A stretch of 64,000 nt of DNA from Phanerochaete sordida (taxonomy: Eukaryota; Basidiomycota; Agaricomycetes; Polyporales; Phanerochaetaceae): positions 2,232,001 to 2,296,000 of the forward strand of contig BPQB01000001.1 in NCBI GenBank assembly GCA_019973155.2, given 5' to 3'. The notes under the pieces are model-generated. The model worked only from the letters and a program-made list of their open reading frames with translations, searched no databases and was not told the DNA's origin. Both the position numbers and the translations under genes were made by a program. Below, piece by piece: positions 11,107-22,800 of this stretch. Within the stretch, counting starts at the first letter, position 1; each line of letters opens with the position of its first letter.

Positions 11107-13124
11107 CTACCCATGTATCAACGCCTCTGCCTTCTGCGAACGAGGCTTGATCGAGCACTTGAACGGCTCAGGATGGCTGTTCGCCTACGGGTCAGCATGA
11201 CGGTTCACACAGGGTGAATTCTCGCGCGACGCGACGCACCTGATCGTCCCGGTCGAGTACGCCACCTCGGGCGTGACCTCGACGCCGTTTTCGACGGCCT
11301 TGCCGATGTCAAACGCAGCGAGCGTCATCGCACACGACGCAAAGACCGTCGCCTCCGCAAGGTTGAGGCCTGCCGCACAACACCAGACATCAGCCTCGCG
11401 CGGACGAGCACAGGGCGCGCGGCGCACCGGGGCAGATGCGCCGCCCGAAGCCGAACACGCAGACGCGCGGGTCCTGCTCGGGGTGCGCGCCGAGGAAGCG
11501 TTCGGGCATGAAGCGCAGCGGCTGCGCGTACGCCGCGGGGTCGCGCAGGATGTGCCTGTGCGGGCGTGTCAGCGCCGTGCGTGTGTCCTGCGCGGCGCGC
11601 GGCGCACCAGATGTTCGCGATCAGCACCGCGCCCTTCGGCAGGAAGTACCCGCGGTACGCGTCGTCCGCGGTCGACACGTGCGGCACGCCTGTGTGTGCG
11701 CGTCAGTGGGGTGTGCGGGGAGAGGGAAGGGTGCGGCGCACCGAGCGGCGCGATCGGGTTCCAGCGCAGGACCTCGGAGACCAGGGCGCGCATGTAGGGC
11801 AGCTGCTCGCGGTCGTCGAGTGTCGGGAGCCGGTCCGTGCCGACGACGGCGTCGAGCTCGGCCTGCGCGCGCTTCTGGACGTCCGGGTAGAGTGTCATGG
11901 CGAGGAAGAACGTCGTGATCGCCGAGACGGTCTAGCACAATCAGTGTGAGAGGTTCCGCGGGGCTGCTGCAGACGTGCGGCTTACCGTGTCCGCGCCGCC
12001 TGAGTAGAGCGAGCCCGCGGCCATCTTGAGGTGGACCTCCTGTTCCTCCGTCGTGATGTCCTTTAGGTTAGTGCTGATAAAGTTGCTGCTATCGTTGCCT
12101 CGCAGCTATATCAGGGTTAGAATTTGTGGGCGAGCACCAGCATGAATGGGACTAGCCATTTCTGCCTTGGCAAACTCGAAGGGGTCGTCGCACATCGCCT
12201 GCGTCTCAGCCCGCCACTTCTCTGCCTTCCGCTTCCAACCCGCCCCCGGCATCCACGAGGGTACCCAGCGTACTACGCCACCGGTCATGCTGTCAGAAAA
12301 AATGGGCAGTGCGGTCAAAAAACGGTACGCACGCGCGGGAAGGATGTCGACGAGGAATGACCCCGGCGTGGACGCTGCCACGAATCCGTCAACGGCGCGA
12401 TCAACGAGGTCGACGAGGGGGTCGTCGCCCTCCTGCACGCGGTACCCATACGCCATGTTGAGGATAATCGCGCCGGCCGTCCTGCAGAGCGCGTGAGAAC
12501 GCAGCCGCCAGCGGCGCAGCGACAGCAGCTCACTTGCGGATGTGGCCGATGAACGGCGCGGGGTCCGCGAGCATGCGCTGCAGGCAGCGGCGCGTCTCGT
12601 GCTCGATGAGCGCGTGGAACGGCGCGACGCGCTCGAGCTGGCCGCGGCCGCCGACGTAGCGGTGGAGGAAGCGGCGGATGTGGCGGAAGCGGTCGCCGGG
12701 GCACTGCGAGAGCACGAGGGTCTCCGCCCAGGTCAGCATCTCGCCCGCCATGGGCATCACGGGGCGCGCGGAGTATGTGGCGCTCTTCTTTTCGAGAAGG
12801 TCCGTGGCGGCGTCGAGAGAGTTCAGGATGACTATGCGTTGGCCGAGGATGTCGGCCGAGCAGACGTCACCTGGGGACGGGTAAAAAGGTCAGAAAAGAC
12901 GGGATCGTCTGCTGAGACAGAAACCCACCCCAGCGGGCCTGCCAGGCAGTGAAGGTCTCCCACTGGTAGGTGGATGGCACGTCGAGGAGGTTGCCTATGA
13001 GAGGAAGAGGAGTGGGCCCGGGGGGAAGGGGGAGGGTCCTCTTCTTCTGCAGGAGCATAGCAATGAGATATAAACTAACAAATGCGAGTGCGAGATCCAA
13101 CGCAAAAAGCGGGAGAGAGGGCAT
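11107..13124 (-). CDS. Cytochrome P450 monooxygenase (microsomal, class II)
   Basis: Starts at ATG 13124 ([14 protein letters not shown]...), giving an N-terminal membrane anchor followed by the hinge [15 protein letters not shown]. Later landmarks are the I-helix [11 protein letters not shown] (about 12000-12030, the AGGADT oxygen-binding motif), the K-helix SEVLRWNP (ExxR, about 11770), and the PERF-type segment [11 protein letters not shown]. The haem loop [10 protein letters not shown] (about 11430-11465) contains the cysteine ligand and is cut just after by an intron. The final exon ends [11 protein letters not shown]...LIHG at TAG 11107. Many short introns, total near 500 residues. It resembles the Agaricomycete P450s often labelled O-methylsterigmatocystin-oxidoreductase-like; no CYP family is assigned. 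Its position beside two terpene cyclases suggests terpene hydroxylation. Confidence 0.9.
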
Positions 13125-13657
13125 AGCGATTTCTGGATTTGACAAATCCCACTCACCCGGTACTTATATGTACAAAAATCCTGACAGATGCCCCGTGACT
13201 GGCGACCTGAAGTAGTCGGGCAAGGCCCGATATCACAGAATATGCTGACATGGCCAGAGTGTCACCGTGGTGGAATTCCGAATGCGGCGCAGGGCGGCAG
13301 CGTGCGTGGTGCGACTCTGCGTGCGGCACGACGGGTGTGCTGCCCTGTATGGGGCGCAGGACATAGGAATTCGCCGACACAGATCGAGGTGCGAGACGTG
13401 TGCGAGACTGGAATGAGGCCAGGGCTGCCGACGTGCGGGCCTGTTTCACGCGCTGGGCGCGCCCGTCGTTCGACATTGCCGGCCGCCAGCAAGCAACGAG
13501 CATAGCTGCCGCATCCGGACGCGCGGGCACTGCCGCTCACGTCAGGCGCCCGCTGCTTATCTCGGGAGCGATATCCGCGGGCGAGGCCAGTGCCATCCGC
13601 GTCCAGCCAGCACGCACTCTGCACCCTGCACCCTACCCCCATCCCCCGACGCTCGCC
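13125..13657. promoter_or_regulatory. Divergent promoter region, P450 / SDR
   Basis: A 533 bp region separates the divergent P450 and SDR start codons. On the P450 strand a TATA-like CATATAAGT lies at 13162-13170, about 40 bp upstream of the ATG. The SDR side is CCC/ACC-rich just before its ATG. The shared region would allow co-expression. No regulator site is identified. Confidence 0.45.
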
Positions 13658-15025
13658 ATGCCCGGACGCCTCCAACACAAGGTGCGTGCGCCCGCCGCCC
13701 CCAGCGCACCCGCACTCACCCGCCGCAGTCTGCCCTGATCACCGGTGCCGGCTCGTACGCGCTCTCCCTTGCTCTCGCGCGCCGCCGTGTCTGAAACCGC
13801 CCGCGCCCATCCAGGGGGATCGGCCTCGAGTCCGCGCTGCTCTTTGCGGCGGAGGGCGCACACGTGCTGCTCGTCGACGTGAACCTCGCCGCCGCGGAAC
13901 GCGCCGCGCGCCTCGTCGCGGAGCGCAGCCCCGGCGTGCAGGCCGCCGCGTTCAAGGCGGACGTCAGCAAGGAGGCCGAGGTGAAGGCCGCCGTCGACCA
14001 GGCCGTCGCGCTCTTCGGGCGCCTCGACGTCATGGTGCGTCCCTGCTGTGCCGTCGTCTTCCCGCGCGCGGCGCTCACGCACGCCAGTTCAACAACGCGG
14101 GCATCATGCACCCCGCGGACGACAACGCGCTCAACACCGAGGAGCGCATCTGGGACCTCACGATGGCGGTCAACCTGAAGGGCGTCTGGTGGGGCTGCAA
14201 GTACGCGATCCTCGCGATGCGCGCGAACCCGACCGACGCCGCGCGCGGCCTGCACACCGGCGGGAGCATCATCAACACCGCGAGCTTCGTCGCCATCATG
14301 GGTGCCGCGACGCCCCAGCTCGCCTGTGAGTCGCCGTCTGCGCTGGAGCTGGTGTTGCTAGATCCGGTTTGCTGACGCGCGTTTGTGTGGGCAGATACCG
14401 CGTCGAAGGTCGCGTGCCCCGCTTGCCCCACCCGCTGCTTCTGCTCACGCACGTTGTTTACGTACGCAGGGCGCCGTCCTCGCCATGACGCGTGAGCTCG
14501 CGATGGTGCACGCCCGCGAGGGCATCCGCCTCAACTCCATCTGCCCGTGCGTCGCCGTCCGTCCTGCCCGTCTGCCGCGCCCCGCTGACTGTGCATTCCA
14601 GCGGTCCCCTGAAGACGCGTACGTGACCGCGTCGTGCTGCGCGCATGTGCGCGCGTGGACATAACCTTCTGACGTGGCGTGATGCAGCCCTGCTTATGGA
14701 CTTCCTGAACACCGAGGAGAAGCGCGAGCGCCGCCTGGTGCACCTCCCCATGGGCCGCTTCGGCGAGGCCATCGAGATCGCCAAGGGCGCGCTTTTCCGT
14801 ACGTGCCCACAGCAGTGTAACGAGAGCGATCGCTGATGAAGCATCACAGTGGCGAGCGACGACAGCAGCTACATGACCGTGCGTCACGGGCTCTGCGATG
14901 TGCGATCGAGAGACTGACGGATCTTCGCACAGGGCACCGACTTCAAGGTCGACGGCGGCCTCACGTCGTGCTATGTTACGCCCCAAGGCGAGCAGGTCCT
15001 GCCGCCCCCCGCCAGCCTGATCTAG
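13658..15025 (+). CDS. Short-chain dehydrogenase/reductase, classical NAD type
   Basis: Spliced product begins MPGRLQHK, then SALITGAGSGIGLES after two introns, giving the glycine-rich TGxxxGIG cofactor loop. An aspartate ends beta-2 (LLVDVN), which favours NAD(H). Further landmarks are NNAGIM, a catalytic serine in INTASFVA, and YTASKGAV formed across introns near 14323-14395 and 14420-14470, supplying the catalytic Tyr and Lys. The C-terminus (GTDFKVDGGLTSCYVTPQG...) is typical of the 3-oxoacyl-reductase/glucose-dehydrogenase-like subgroup. The stop is TAG 15023-15025; about 270 residues. The gene has very high GC at third positions. Divergent from the P450, it could oxidise a terpene alcohol; that role is inferred from position only. 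Confidence 0.9.
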
Positions 15026-15281
15026 AGCGCACAAACACCACTGGAAATGTGAGACTCGGGTCTGCAGGCACGGCAGTGCGAAAGATATCCACCCAATGTC
15101 AGAGATGTAGCATCAATTTTAGAATACAGGAATACAATACAATGCGAAAGATTTCGAGCCGTGCGTGCAAAGTCGTTAGTGTGCGTGGTACCGGTCTGGT
15201 GCTGACGAGGCCTGCTGCGGCCTCGGCCGAGCTTACGTCTGGCCTGCGGCGGACGCCGCGTGCGGCCCTCGAGGCTCGCGC

Positions 15282-16089
15282 TCAGTCCTCCTTGCCCTGG
15301 ACAGCGTCCGCGCGCCGCCTGTCGCCCTCCGCCTTGCGAATCCTGGCGATCTCGGCGCCGATGCCGTTCGTGATGTCCTTGTGGAGCGCGGGCTTGTAGC
15401 CGAGCATGAAGAGCCACTCGAGGTGGACGAAGAACGGCGCGAGGACGAGCGCTGCGCGGCGCGTCAGCTGCGGTCAGCCACACGGGCGGCGGGACGCACC
15501 GCCGAGGAGGTTGTTGAGGAGCGCGGGCGCGCGGCGCTCGGCGAGGCCGTGCCCGAGGAACTGCGCGACCCAGGACACGCCCTGCAGCGCGAAGCCGATC
15601 GTGAGCGCATTGGGATACGCCGTCCCGAAGGCCGTCGCCGTGCCGAGCATCAGCGCGTACTGCGGGAGGTACAGGAGCTGGGGACGCGTCAGCGGCACAC
15701 GCGGGGCACCGGGGGCAGGGGGCGCACCGCGGCGGTGGGCTCGAGCGCAAAGTAGTAGAGCCAGTTCGCGGCGGCGTAGAGCGCGGCGTAGCTCAGCTCG
15801 AAGACGAGGAAGTCTGTGGGCTTGTAGGCGGCGTGCGGGAGGAAGGACGGGTGTGGGAGCGTTGTCTGGATGACCTCCCAGGACCTGGTGGGCTGTTAGC
15901 TGAGTCGGCAGAGACTCGCGAGGCGGGGCGCACCAGACGATGAGGGGCACGAAGCACATGTGAATGCGGACATTGGTGGGGTTGCTGTGGTATGCGCCGT
16001 AGAAGACGAGCTGCGGGAGCGTCAGCAGGCTGCAAAGACGGGGCGCTGTGGGCACGCACCTGCTTGCGGACGTCGAAGAGGCCGGGCAT
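15282..16089 (-). CDS. MPO1: MPO1-like (DUF962) Fe(II)-dependent dioxygenase homologue
   Basis: Start ATG 16089 (MPGLFDVRKQ), stop TGA 15282. Spliced exons give LVFYGAYHSNPTNVRIHMC, then SWEVIQTTLPHPSF, LYLPQYALMLGTATAFG and GVSWVAQFLGHGLAERRAP. These are the DUF962/YGL010w landmarks, with conserved His in YHSNPTNVxIH and GHGxxE, and several hydrophobic ER membrane segments. Yeast Mpo1 carries out alpha-oxidation of 2-hydroxy fatty acids derived from phytosphingosine. About 200 residues, as expected. It is convergent with the SDR (256 bp between stops) and divergent from SEC22, so a role in the neighbouring terpene locus is not required. Confidence 0.87.
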
Positions 16090-16346
16090 GGTGGCAGCGG
16101 AGAGGGAGGCGGATCCGGGTCGCGGCGGGAGGCAAGGGCTGCGAGGGGGCCCGTGCCGGCGACATTCAGATGCTGATCCGTCGCCGCGTGGCCAGAGACA
16201 CGTCGAGCCGCGGCGGGGCGCCCGTCCCCGCCCACAGAAGCGCCGCGACTGCCACTTGCACCTCACGACTCACGACTCCCCGCCGCCGCCGCCCTTTCGC
16301 TCCTCGACACCCTCCTGCAGCTCGCGCAACACACACAGACAGAGAG
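16090..16346. promoter_or_regulatory. Bidirectional promoter, MPO1-like / SEC22
   Basis: Only 257 bp separate the divergent start codons. The sequence is GC- and CT-rich with no clear TATA box. The SEC22 side shows an ACACACACAGACAGAGAG leader just before its ATG. Confidence 0.5.
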
Positions 16347-17226
16347 ATGGTCAAGTCGACAATCATCGTGCGGGCGTCCGACGCCCTCCCGCTCGCGGCA
16401 ACCGTCGATGACGAGCAGGTGTGTGCACGCCCTGCGCCCGCGCCCGCCGCCGCTCACGTGCAGAGTGAGCCGTACAGGTCGAACAAGCCCTCCAGGAGCA
16501 CAAGCAGCAGGCGAAGCTCATCTTCAGGCGTATCACACCCAACGCCGAGCCGCGGTGCTCCATCGAGAGCGGGCAGTATACGCTGCAGTACGTGGCGTCC
16601 TGCAACTCGGTGTGCACCGTGCGCTGACAGCAGTGCGCGTCCAGCTATCTGATTGCAGACAACGTTGTGTACCTCGTCATTGCAGACAAAGCGTATCCGC
16701 GGAAGCTCGCGTTCTCCTACCTCGACGAGCTCTCGAAAGAGTTCGCAGTATCGTACGGCGCAAAGGTAGACGCTGTGCGAAAGCCATACGCATTTGTCGG
16801 ATTCGGTGAGTGCTCTACAAGCTGCAAATGACCTGCGTGCCGACTCCGTACAGATACATTCATGTCCAAGACAACACGGCTCTACCAGGATACCCGGAAC
16901 ATCAACGCCTCCAACGGACCTCTGGACAAGCTCAACGACGAGCTGCAGGACGTGACACGCATCATGACCAAAAACATGGAGGAGCTGCTCTGGCGTGGCG
17001 ACTCGCTCGACCGTACGTGCTCTCCGTGCCTTCCAGGCCAAGCGCTCGGGAGTAGCTAACCTCCGCTGCAGGGATGTCGCACCTATCAACGTCTCTGCGC
17101 TCGGAGTCTGAGAAGTACCGCAAAGCAGCACGAAACATCAACCTGCAGGCCATGCTTCGTCAGTACGCGCCAATAGGAGCGGTCGTGTTCATCCTCATCA
17201 TCCTCCTCTGGTGGAGGTTCTCATGA
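16347..17226 (+). CDS. SEC22: R-SNARE of the Sec22 type
   Basis: Start ATG 16347 (MVKSTIIVRASDALPLAAT), stop TGA 17224-17226. Exons spell a longin domain (VEQALQEHKQQAKLIFRR; NVVYLVIADKAYPRKLAFSY), then a SNARE motif with the central arginine in MEELLWRGDSLDR. The protein ends in a tail anchor (YAPIGAVVFILIILLWWRFS). This is the vesicle R-SNARE of ER-Golgi traffic. Length about 215, as in the family. Five or so short introns; the first runs to the acceptor CCGTACAG so that VEQALQ follows DDEQ directly. Confidence 0.93.
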
Positions 17227-17605
17227 TCGCCTGCCGTGTACGATGTACATACCCCTGCGCTCTGCATACGGACACGTCGAATGCATGCTCCGCCGTACTC
17301 TCGCTCTGCTCGCCAGACGACGCCTTGGCCCTCTTTGTGTACAGTGACTATTTCTGCTGCCCGTGCATGATCCTGACGCGCGCCCTCTGGACCCTTTGGC
17401 ATCTGATGCCCGGCAAAGGGCCGCAGGGCACTGAACTCGTGCAGCTCAAAGCGGACGGCTGACGCTGATTCCCAGACGATAGCACACGACAACGTGCCCG
17501 CCCCTACATAATCGCAAACGCTATCCTCCCGCCGCCTCGTCTCCCCCATCGTGCCCTCCCCCTGCGCCGCCCCGCCAACCTAGAAGTCGACCCCGCGCAG
17601 AATCC
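17227..17605. other. Intergenic region
   Basis: A 379 bp stretch between SEC22 and the downstream same-strand proline-rich gene. An open frame at 17211-17462 overlaps the SEC22 stop and lacks any motif, so it is probably 3' UTR. The CT/CCC-rich 17520-17600 part is a likely promoter. Confidence 0.5.
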
Positions 17606-19716
17606 ATGGCGTACCCGTACGGCGGAGCGTCGCCCAGCATGCCCCACGCGGCGTCGCCCATCATGCGCGCCGTCACGCCCACCGCGCCCATGCCCGGCGC
17701 GCAGGGCGGGGCCATCCAGCCCGGCTCGATCACGTACACGACGACCTCCGGGCCCGACGGCCAGCTCGTCTACCACCCGTTCAAGTGAGTCCCCGCCCCC
17801 GCGATCTTGCCCCGCGCTGATCGATCGTCCGGCAAACCCAGGGCGGTTTCTGCGAGGTCAGCTTCATTCCCGTGCGAGCGTACGCCGTGTGTTGACGAGG
17901 CTACAGCTATGAGACACCCCAGGGCATCGTGACAGGCATCCAGTGGGTGCCTGCAGAGGCAACGAGGATGCTGCCGGTTGGGGCCAGTCCAGCCACTGCT
18001 GTACGTCTCCCCGCAGCTGCGCGCACTCACAGCACTCACGTCGCACAGGATATCATTGCATCCTTCCAACGCAACGCTCCCGGTGGAAGCGATCCCTACT
18101 ACGACCGCGAGAGGTGCGAGCATTCGTGTCGTTGCCGTGTGTCCCGCTGACCCAGGCCCGCAGGCGCGAGGACGAAAGGCGCCGCGAGAAAGAGGAGCGC
18201 CGCCAGGACAAAGAACGCCGCCGCCTCGAGCGCGAGGAAGAGCGCCTCGACAAGGAGCTCCGCCGTGCGCGCGAGCGCGACGACGACGACCGCCGCCGCC
18301 GCAGCTCCGGCTACGGCTACGACCGCGACCTCGACCGCGCCTTCCAGGACCTCAGCGTCCGCGACCGCGACCGGGAGCGCGACCGCGAGTTCGAGGCCGC
18401 CAAGCAGCGCTCCCGCCGCAACTCCGCCTACGACCCCGACGCCTACCCCGCCGCCGCCGCCGCGCCCGGCGCGTACCCGCCCTACCCCTCCGCGAGCCCC
18501 ACCACACAGTACGCGCGCGGCCCCGCGCCCGGCGGCGCGTACACCGCGGGCCAGCAGTACTACCCCGCGCCGCCGTCGCGCACCGCGTCCGTCGGCGGGC
18601 CCGCGCTCGGCCGTGCGCCGTCGCCGTACCAGCCGCGCCCCGCGTCGCCGTACGCGCCGCCGCCCGCCGCGCTGCGCCCCGCGTCGCCGTACCAGGTGCC
18701 CGGCGCGATGCCCGGCGTCGTCCCGCGCGCGCCGTCGCCGTACCAGCCCGCGCCCGTCCTCCCGCAGCGCGCGCCGTCGCCGTACGCGCCCGGCGGCGTG
18801 CTGCCGCCCGTCGGCGGCGTCGTCCCGCGCTCGCTCTCGCGCGCACCGTCGCCCGTCCCGCCCGGCGGGTACGCCGTCGCGCCGGCGCCCGCGGGCACGT
18901 ACGGCTACGGCGGCGCGCAGCCGGGGTACGGCGGTGCGCCCGGGTACGGCGGCGCGCCCGGCGGGCAGTACGGCGGGGCGCCGCCGACGGAGCAGCAGCC
19001 GATGCCCGCGCCCGAGGGCTTCGTGCGCCCGCCGAACCTGTCGCAGGCGTACACGCGCTTCGAGACGACGAAGATCCAGGACATGGACGAGTTCTTCGAG
19101 AACATCCCGCGCATGCCGATGGTGCTCGTCCCGCACGACGTCTACCACGAGGACTGGATCCGCTTCATGACCGTGAGTGCCTGTGCGTGCTGGGTGCGCG
19201 CCCGTGCTGACGCCGCGGCAGGACCTCTCGCTGGCGTGGGCGAACAAGCTGCCGGTGCCCGCGTACGCGACGGACGGGCGCCCGCCGAAGCGCACGACGC
19301 TCACGTCGGACCTCATCGAGCTCTGGAACGCGTCCTTCTTCCTGAAGCGCGGCGTCGAGGTCGTGCTCTTCAAGGGCCGCGAGCGGCGCTCGGGGCGCCT
19401 CGCGGGCAGCGTCGACCTGCACCTGCCCGGCTTCGACGGCGTCCCCGGCGCGAGCGACTCGAGCGACTCCGAGGACAGCTCGTCCGAGGACGACGACGAG
19501 CCCGACGACCGCTACCGCCGCAGCGCGTACGGCGGCGTGTACGGCCGCCAGTACGAGAGCCAGCTCGCGGACCTCCAGGAGGAGAAGCGCATCCGCAAGG
19601 AGCGCCGCCGCGCGGAGAAGAAGCGCCGTCGGCAGGAGAAGAAGCAGCGCAAGAAGGCGCGCGAGGCGGAGAGGAAGTATGCACTCTATGTCACTTGTGT
19701 GCCCCCAGAGCAGTGA
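17606..19716 (+). CDS. Proline-rich SPY-repeat protein with charged coiled-coil region, unknown function
   Basis: Start ATG 17606 (MAYPYGGASPSMPHAAS). Short exons follow, giving KAVSARS, then YETPQGIVTGIQWVPAEATRM and DIIASFQRNAPGG. A strongly basic/acidic helix rich in RERE and RRR comes next (18160-18420). The central low-complexity region has repeated (R)(A/P)xSPY units (18610-18860) and GYGGAP units (18900-18990). A conserved-looking C-terminal segment FETTKIQDMDEFFENIPRMP and DLIELWNASFFLKRGVEVV follows an intron near 19170-19221. The tail is acidic then lysine/arginine-rich and stops at TGA 19714. An intron just before the stop is possible. Third positions are almost all G/C. I do not recognise a named family; the structured C-terminus suggests more than a simple disordered protein. 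Confidence 0.8.
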
Positions 19717-19865
19717 GGCATTTCGCATCGGAACGGTTGTACTACTACATCTGCTCATATACCACGTTGAATCGAGTAGGTGATGTGCTCGTAGGTACTA
19801 TTACAGTGTAAAATAGAGTAAATGTAAATAAGACGAATGTTGAAGCACGCAGTCGCATGAGCAGC

Positions 19866-22800
19866 CTACCACTGGCGGCCTCTACCTGAGTTGTAGCCGC
19901 CACGGCTGTTGTTACCGTATGAACCTTGGCCGTAGCCTCCATAGCCGCCTTGGTCTTGGTTCTGTCCACCGTAGCCGCCACGGCCGCCACCGTTGTTGTA
20001 GCCACCCCGTCCGCGTCCTCCTCCTTGACCTCCACGACCATAGCCGCCTTGGCCTCCGCCTCCTCCTCCACCGTAGCCACCATAGCCTCCTTGGTTGCCG
20101 CCGCCATAACCTCCTTGATTCCCACCACCGTATCCTCCTTGATTCCCGCCACCATATCCTCCCTGGTTCCCTCCGCCGTAGCCTCCTTGACCGCCGCCGT
20201 TGTAACCGCCACGGTTGGACGAGCCGTAGTTGTTGTAGGACTGATGCGAGCCTTGGCTGCCGCCCGAGTTATCGTACCCTCCGCGACCGCCACCGCCGTA
20301 TCCTCCACCTCCGTACCCGCCGCCTCCACCGCCCTGGCCGCCTCTGCCGCCGCGGTACGACCCAGACTGCTGGTATGACTGCTGACCGCCGTGTCCGCCC
20401 TGACCGCCATAGCCACCATAACCGCCGTACGACTGGTTGCTCGGCGGGTACGCCTGCGGCGGCGGCGCCGAGTGCGAGTTATGGCCGTAGCTGTCGCCGT
20501 AGTGGCCCCCACCGCGGCTGTGGTTGCCGTAGCCGTTGCTGCCGTAGCCGCCACGCCCGCCGCCGCCGTTGGCGCCGTCGCTCCGGCCGTAGTCCCTGCC
20601 GTTCTGGTAGCTGTGGGACCAGCTTCCCGTAGCAGGTCCCGCGCCGCCGCGTCCGCCTCTGCCGCCGCCGCCGAGATGGTGGCGCCGTGCGTTCTCGCGG
20701 TCGCCCTCGGTCAGGACCGGGGGTGGCCGCTTCACGCCTGGAAGCAGGACCGAGCGGTGCGGTGTCAGCTGCTTGGGGAAGAGGTACAGCGCCGAGAGCG
20801 AGCGGTCGCCCTTGATGTCGGGAAGGCCGATTGTGGTCAGTGGACAGTAGAAGGTTGAGCCAGGGAGGCAGTCGGGGTTGGGCAGGAGGCTGCCTTCGAT
20901 ACCCCCGCTGTGCTTGGCATTGATGGGCATCGGCTGCAGCAGAATGAGCGATGTGCTAGTGTTAGTGAAGGAGCGACTTACGTCTTGGGTCTTCCGCTTG
21001 CCATACAGGGCCTCCAGGGAAGGGTACAGAGGATGTTCCTCGAAGACGAAGAGGACATTGTGGCCCCACTTATTTCTCTTCTCTTCATCTTCCGTCAGGC
21101 CCGTGTATCGTGGTCCCATAGCGTCTAGGAGCCGCTTCTCATCAATGAACGGCAGGAGTGCGACGCCCTGCCAAGCCATCCTCTTCCCGTTCATGTCTAC
21201 CCGGAATGAATTTGGATAAAAATCGATGATCGGGGAATTGCGGTCGAGCATGAGATCATGGAAGACGGCTGGAATATGGATTCGACTGAGGTTTCGGCAT
21301 GAGCACAAAAAGCAGATATCCAAAACGATGAAGAAATTCACCTCGCTGCAGGGAAGACACCCATCAGTTGCTCGAACGGTTTGAACGGCTGGCCAAGAGT
21401 GAAGTCCAGCTGCATGCTGCCGACGTCCTCAAAGTCGGCCGCAAAGGGAGCGAAGTGGTAAGGGTAGTACCACTGCCAGGAAGGAGTCTAGCGGAATGGC
21501 TGAGTTCCAATGTGAGCAGATACAGTGCGACCATGCTTACCCCTTGGTAGTAATACTGCAGTACCCAAGCCATTCCTTCGACATACTTCTCAGTGATCCT
21601 ATAAAGATGATGAGTATGCGGCCTGAGCCCACTGACGAGAGAACGTACTTTTTACGCTTCTCAACGTCGGAATGGGGGAAACCGAACTTCTGCTTGTAGT
21701 AGCGGTCTCGGTAGCCGGGCTGCCAGAGGCTATCGTCGGGTCAGCAGATGAAAGGCACAGTAAGCGATCTTGACATACCGAACAGTGTCCTCCTGGTCGA
21801 CTGTGCCGTCCGGGTTGACCTTCAACGCGTAGCTGGTGGTGTCCTGGGCGTCTTCTTCATCCTCGACCGGAAGGGTGACATCGCCCTCGGAGTCCTCGAC
21901 TGACTCGTCCTCAGCTTCAACGGTGTCAAGTTTCCGCTTGACGCCGTGAGGCGATTCAGAGGCAGGCGCCTCGCCGGGGGTGTCTTCCGCCTCGCCGTTC
22001 TGTGGTGTGTCCTCTTCCATGGCGTCGACGATTGGCTCTGATACATTCGGACCAGCACCGAGTCCAGGGATATCCATGCTCTCGTCGGAGGGCTCCGCGT
22101 TGGCGGCGACGGCGGGAGGAACGTCTCCGTCTACCGTCGCCTGGGACGGCGGCGCTGCGGGCGTCGCGTCGGACGTAAACGCGTTCGCGGATGGCTTCAC
22201 AGGCGTGAGGCCGGCAAGCTCTGCCTTGAGCACCTCCGCGGCGCTCATGTTGGCCATTCGGATAGCGCGGCGGTTGGCGACGACGTCATGGTTCGAGCCA
22301 CCCCACGCCTGGGCCGCCTGGCCTGCGAACTGCTCCGTTTCGTTCGTCTTGGGCCCGCCGAGTCCGATGCTGTCCGCTTTGGCTGCGAAATCCTGCCCTG
22401 CTTGCTTCTTGGATGGCGAGGCGGGTGCCGAAGCGGCCACTGTTGGCGGTGCCATCGGAGCACCGCCCAAGTTGAGCGAAGACGAGGGGCCGCCGCCTTT
22501 AGCATTGGCAGCCCTGTCTTTCTCGATCTTACGCCGCTTGGCGTTCTGGTCTTGACGTTCCTCGGCTACATATCCCATGTGAATGGCACTCTCAAGGCAT
22601 GAACAAACAAAGCACACACCCTCACGCCTCCGCTTGAAGATGTCATCCTCGCGCTGCGCAAGACCCTCAAGAATGACCTGCACTCGCGACAGCTCTAGCT
22701 GACCATGGTTGGTCACATAGCCTCCCATTCGTGGCAGCTCACGTCGCCAAATTTTGAGCAGAGTATCGATGGCGCCCTCGCGGATCTCAAGCGATGGGAG

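Noticed and set aside
15282..16089. MPO1-like gene as a member of the terpene cluster
   Set aside because: DUF962 proteins are conserved lipid-oxidation enzymes and the gene is paired with SEC22; nothing beyond adjacency supports membership.
18600..19000. Regular repeats resembling a CRISPR-like array
   Set aside because: They are coding Pro-Ser-Pro-Tyr and Gly-Tyr-Gly repeats in a eukaryotic gene; unit spacing varies with the codons.
18099..19373. 424-codon minus-strand open frame opposite the SPY-repeat gene
   Set aside because: It arises from GC-saturated third positions; composition is Arg/Ala/Val-biased nonsense and the plus strand has a coherent spliced product.
19919..20858. Long plus-strand open frames across the RAT1 3' end
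   Set aside because: Antisense of the glycine-rich RGG tail; low-complexity coding on the minus strand explains them.
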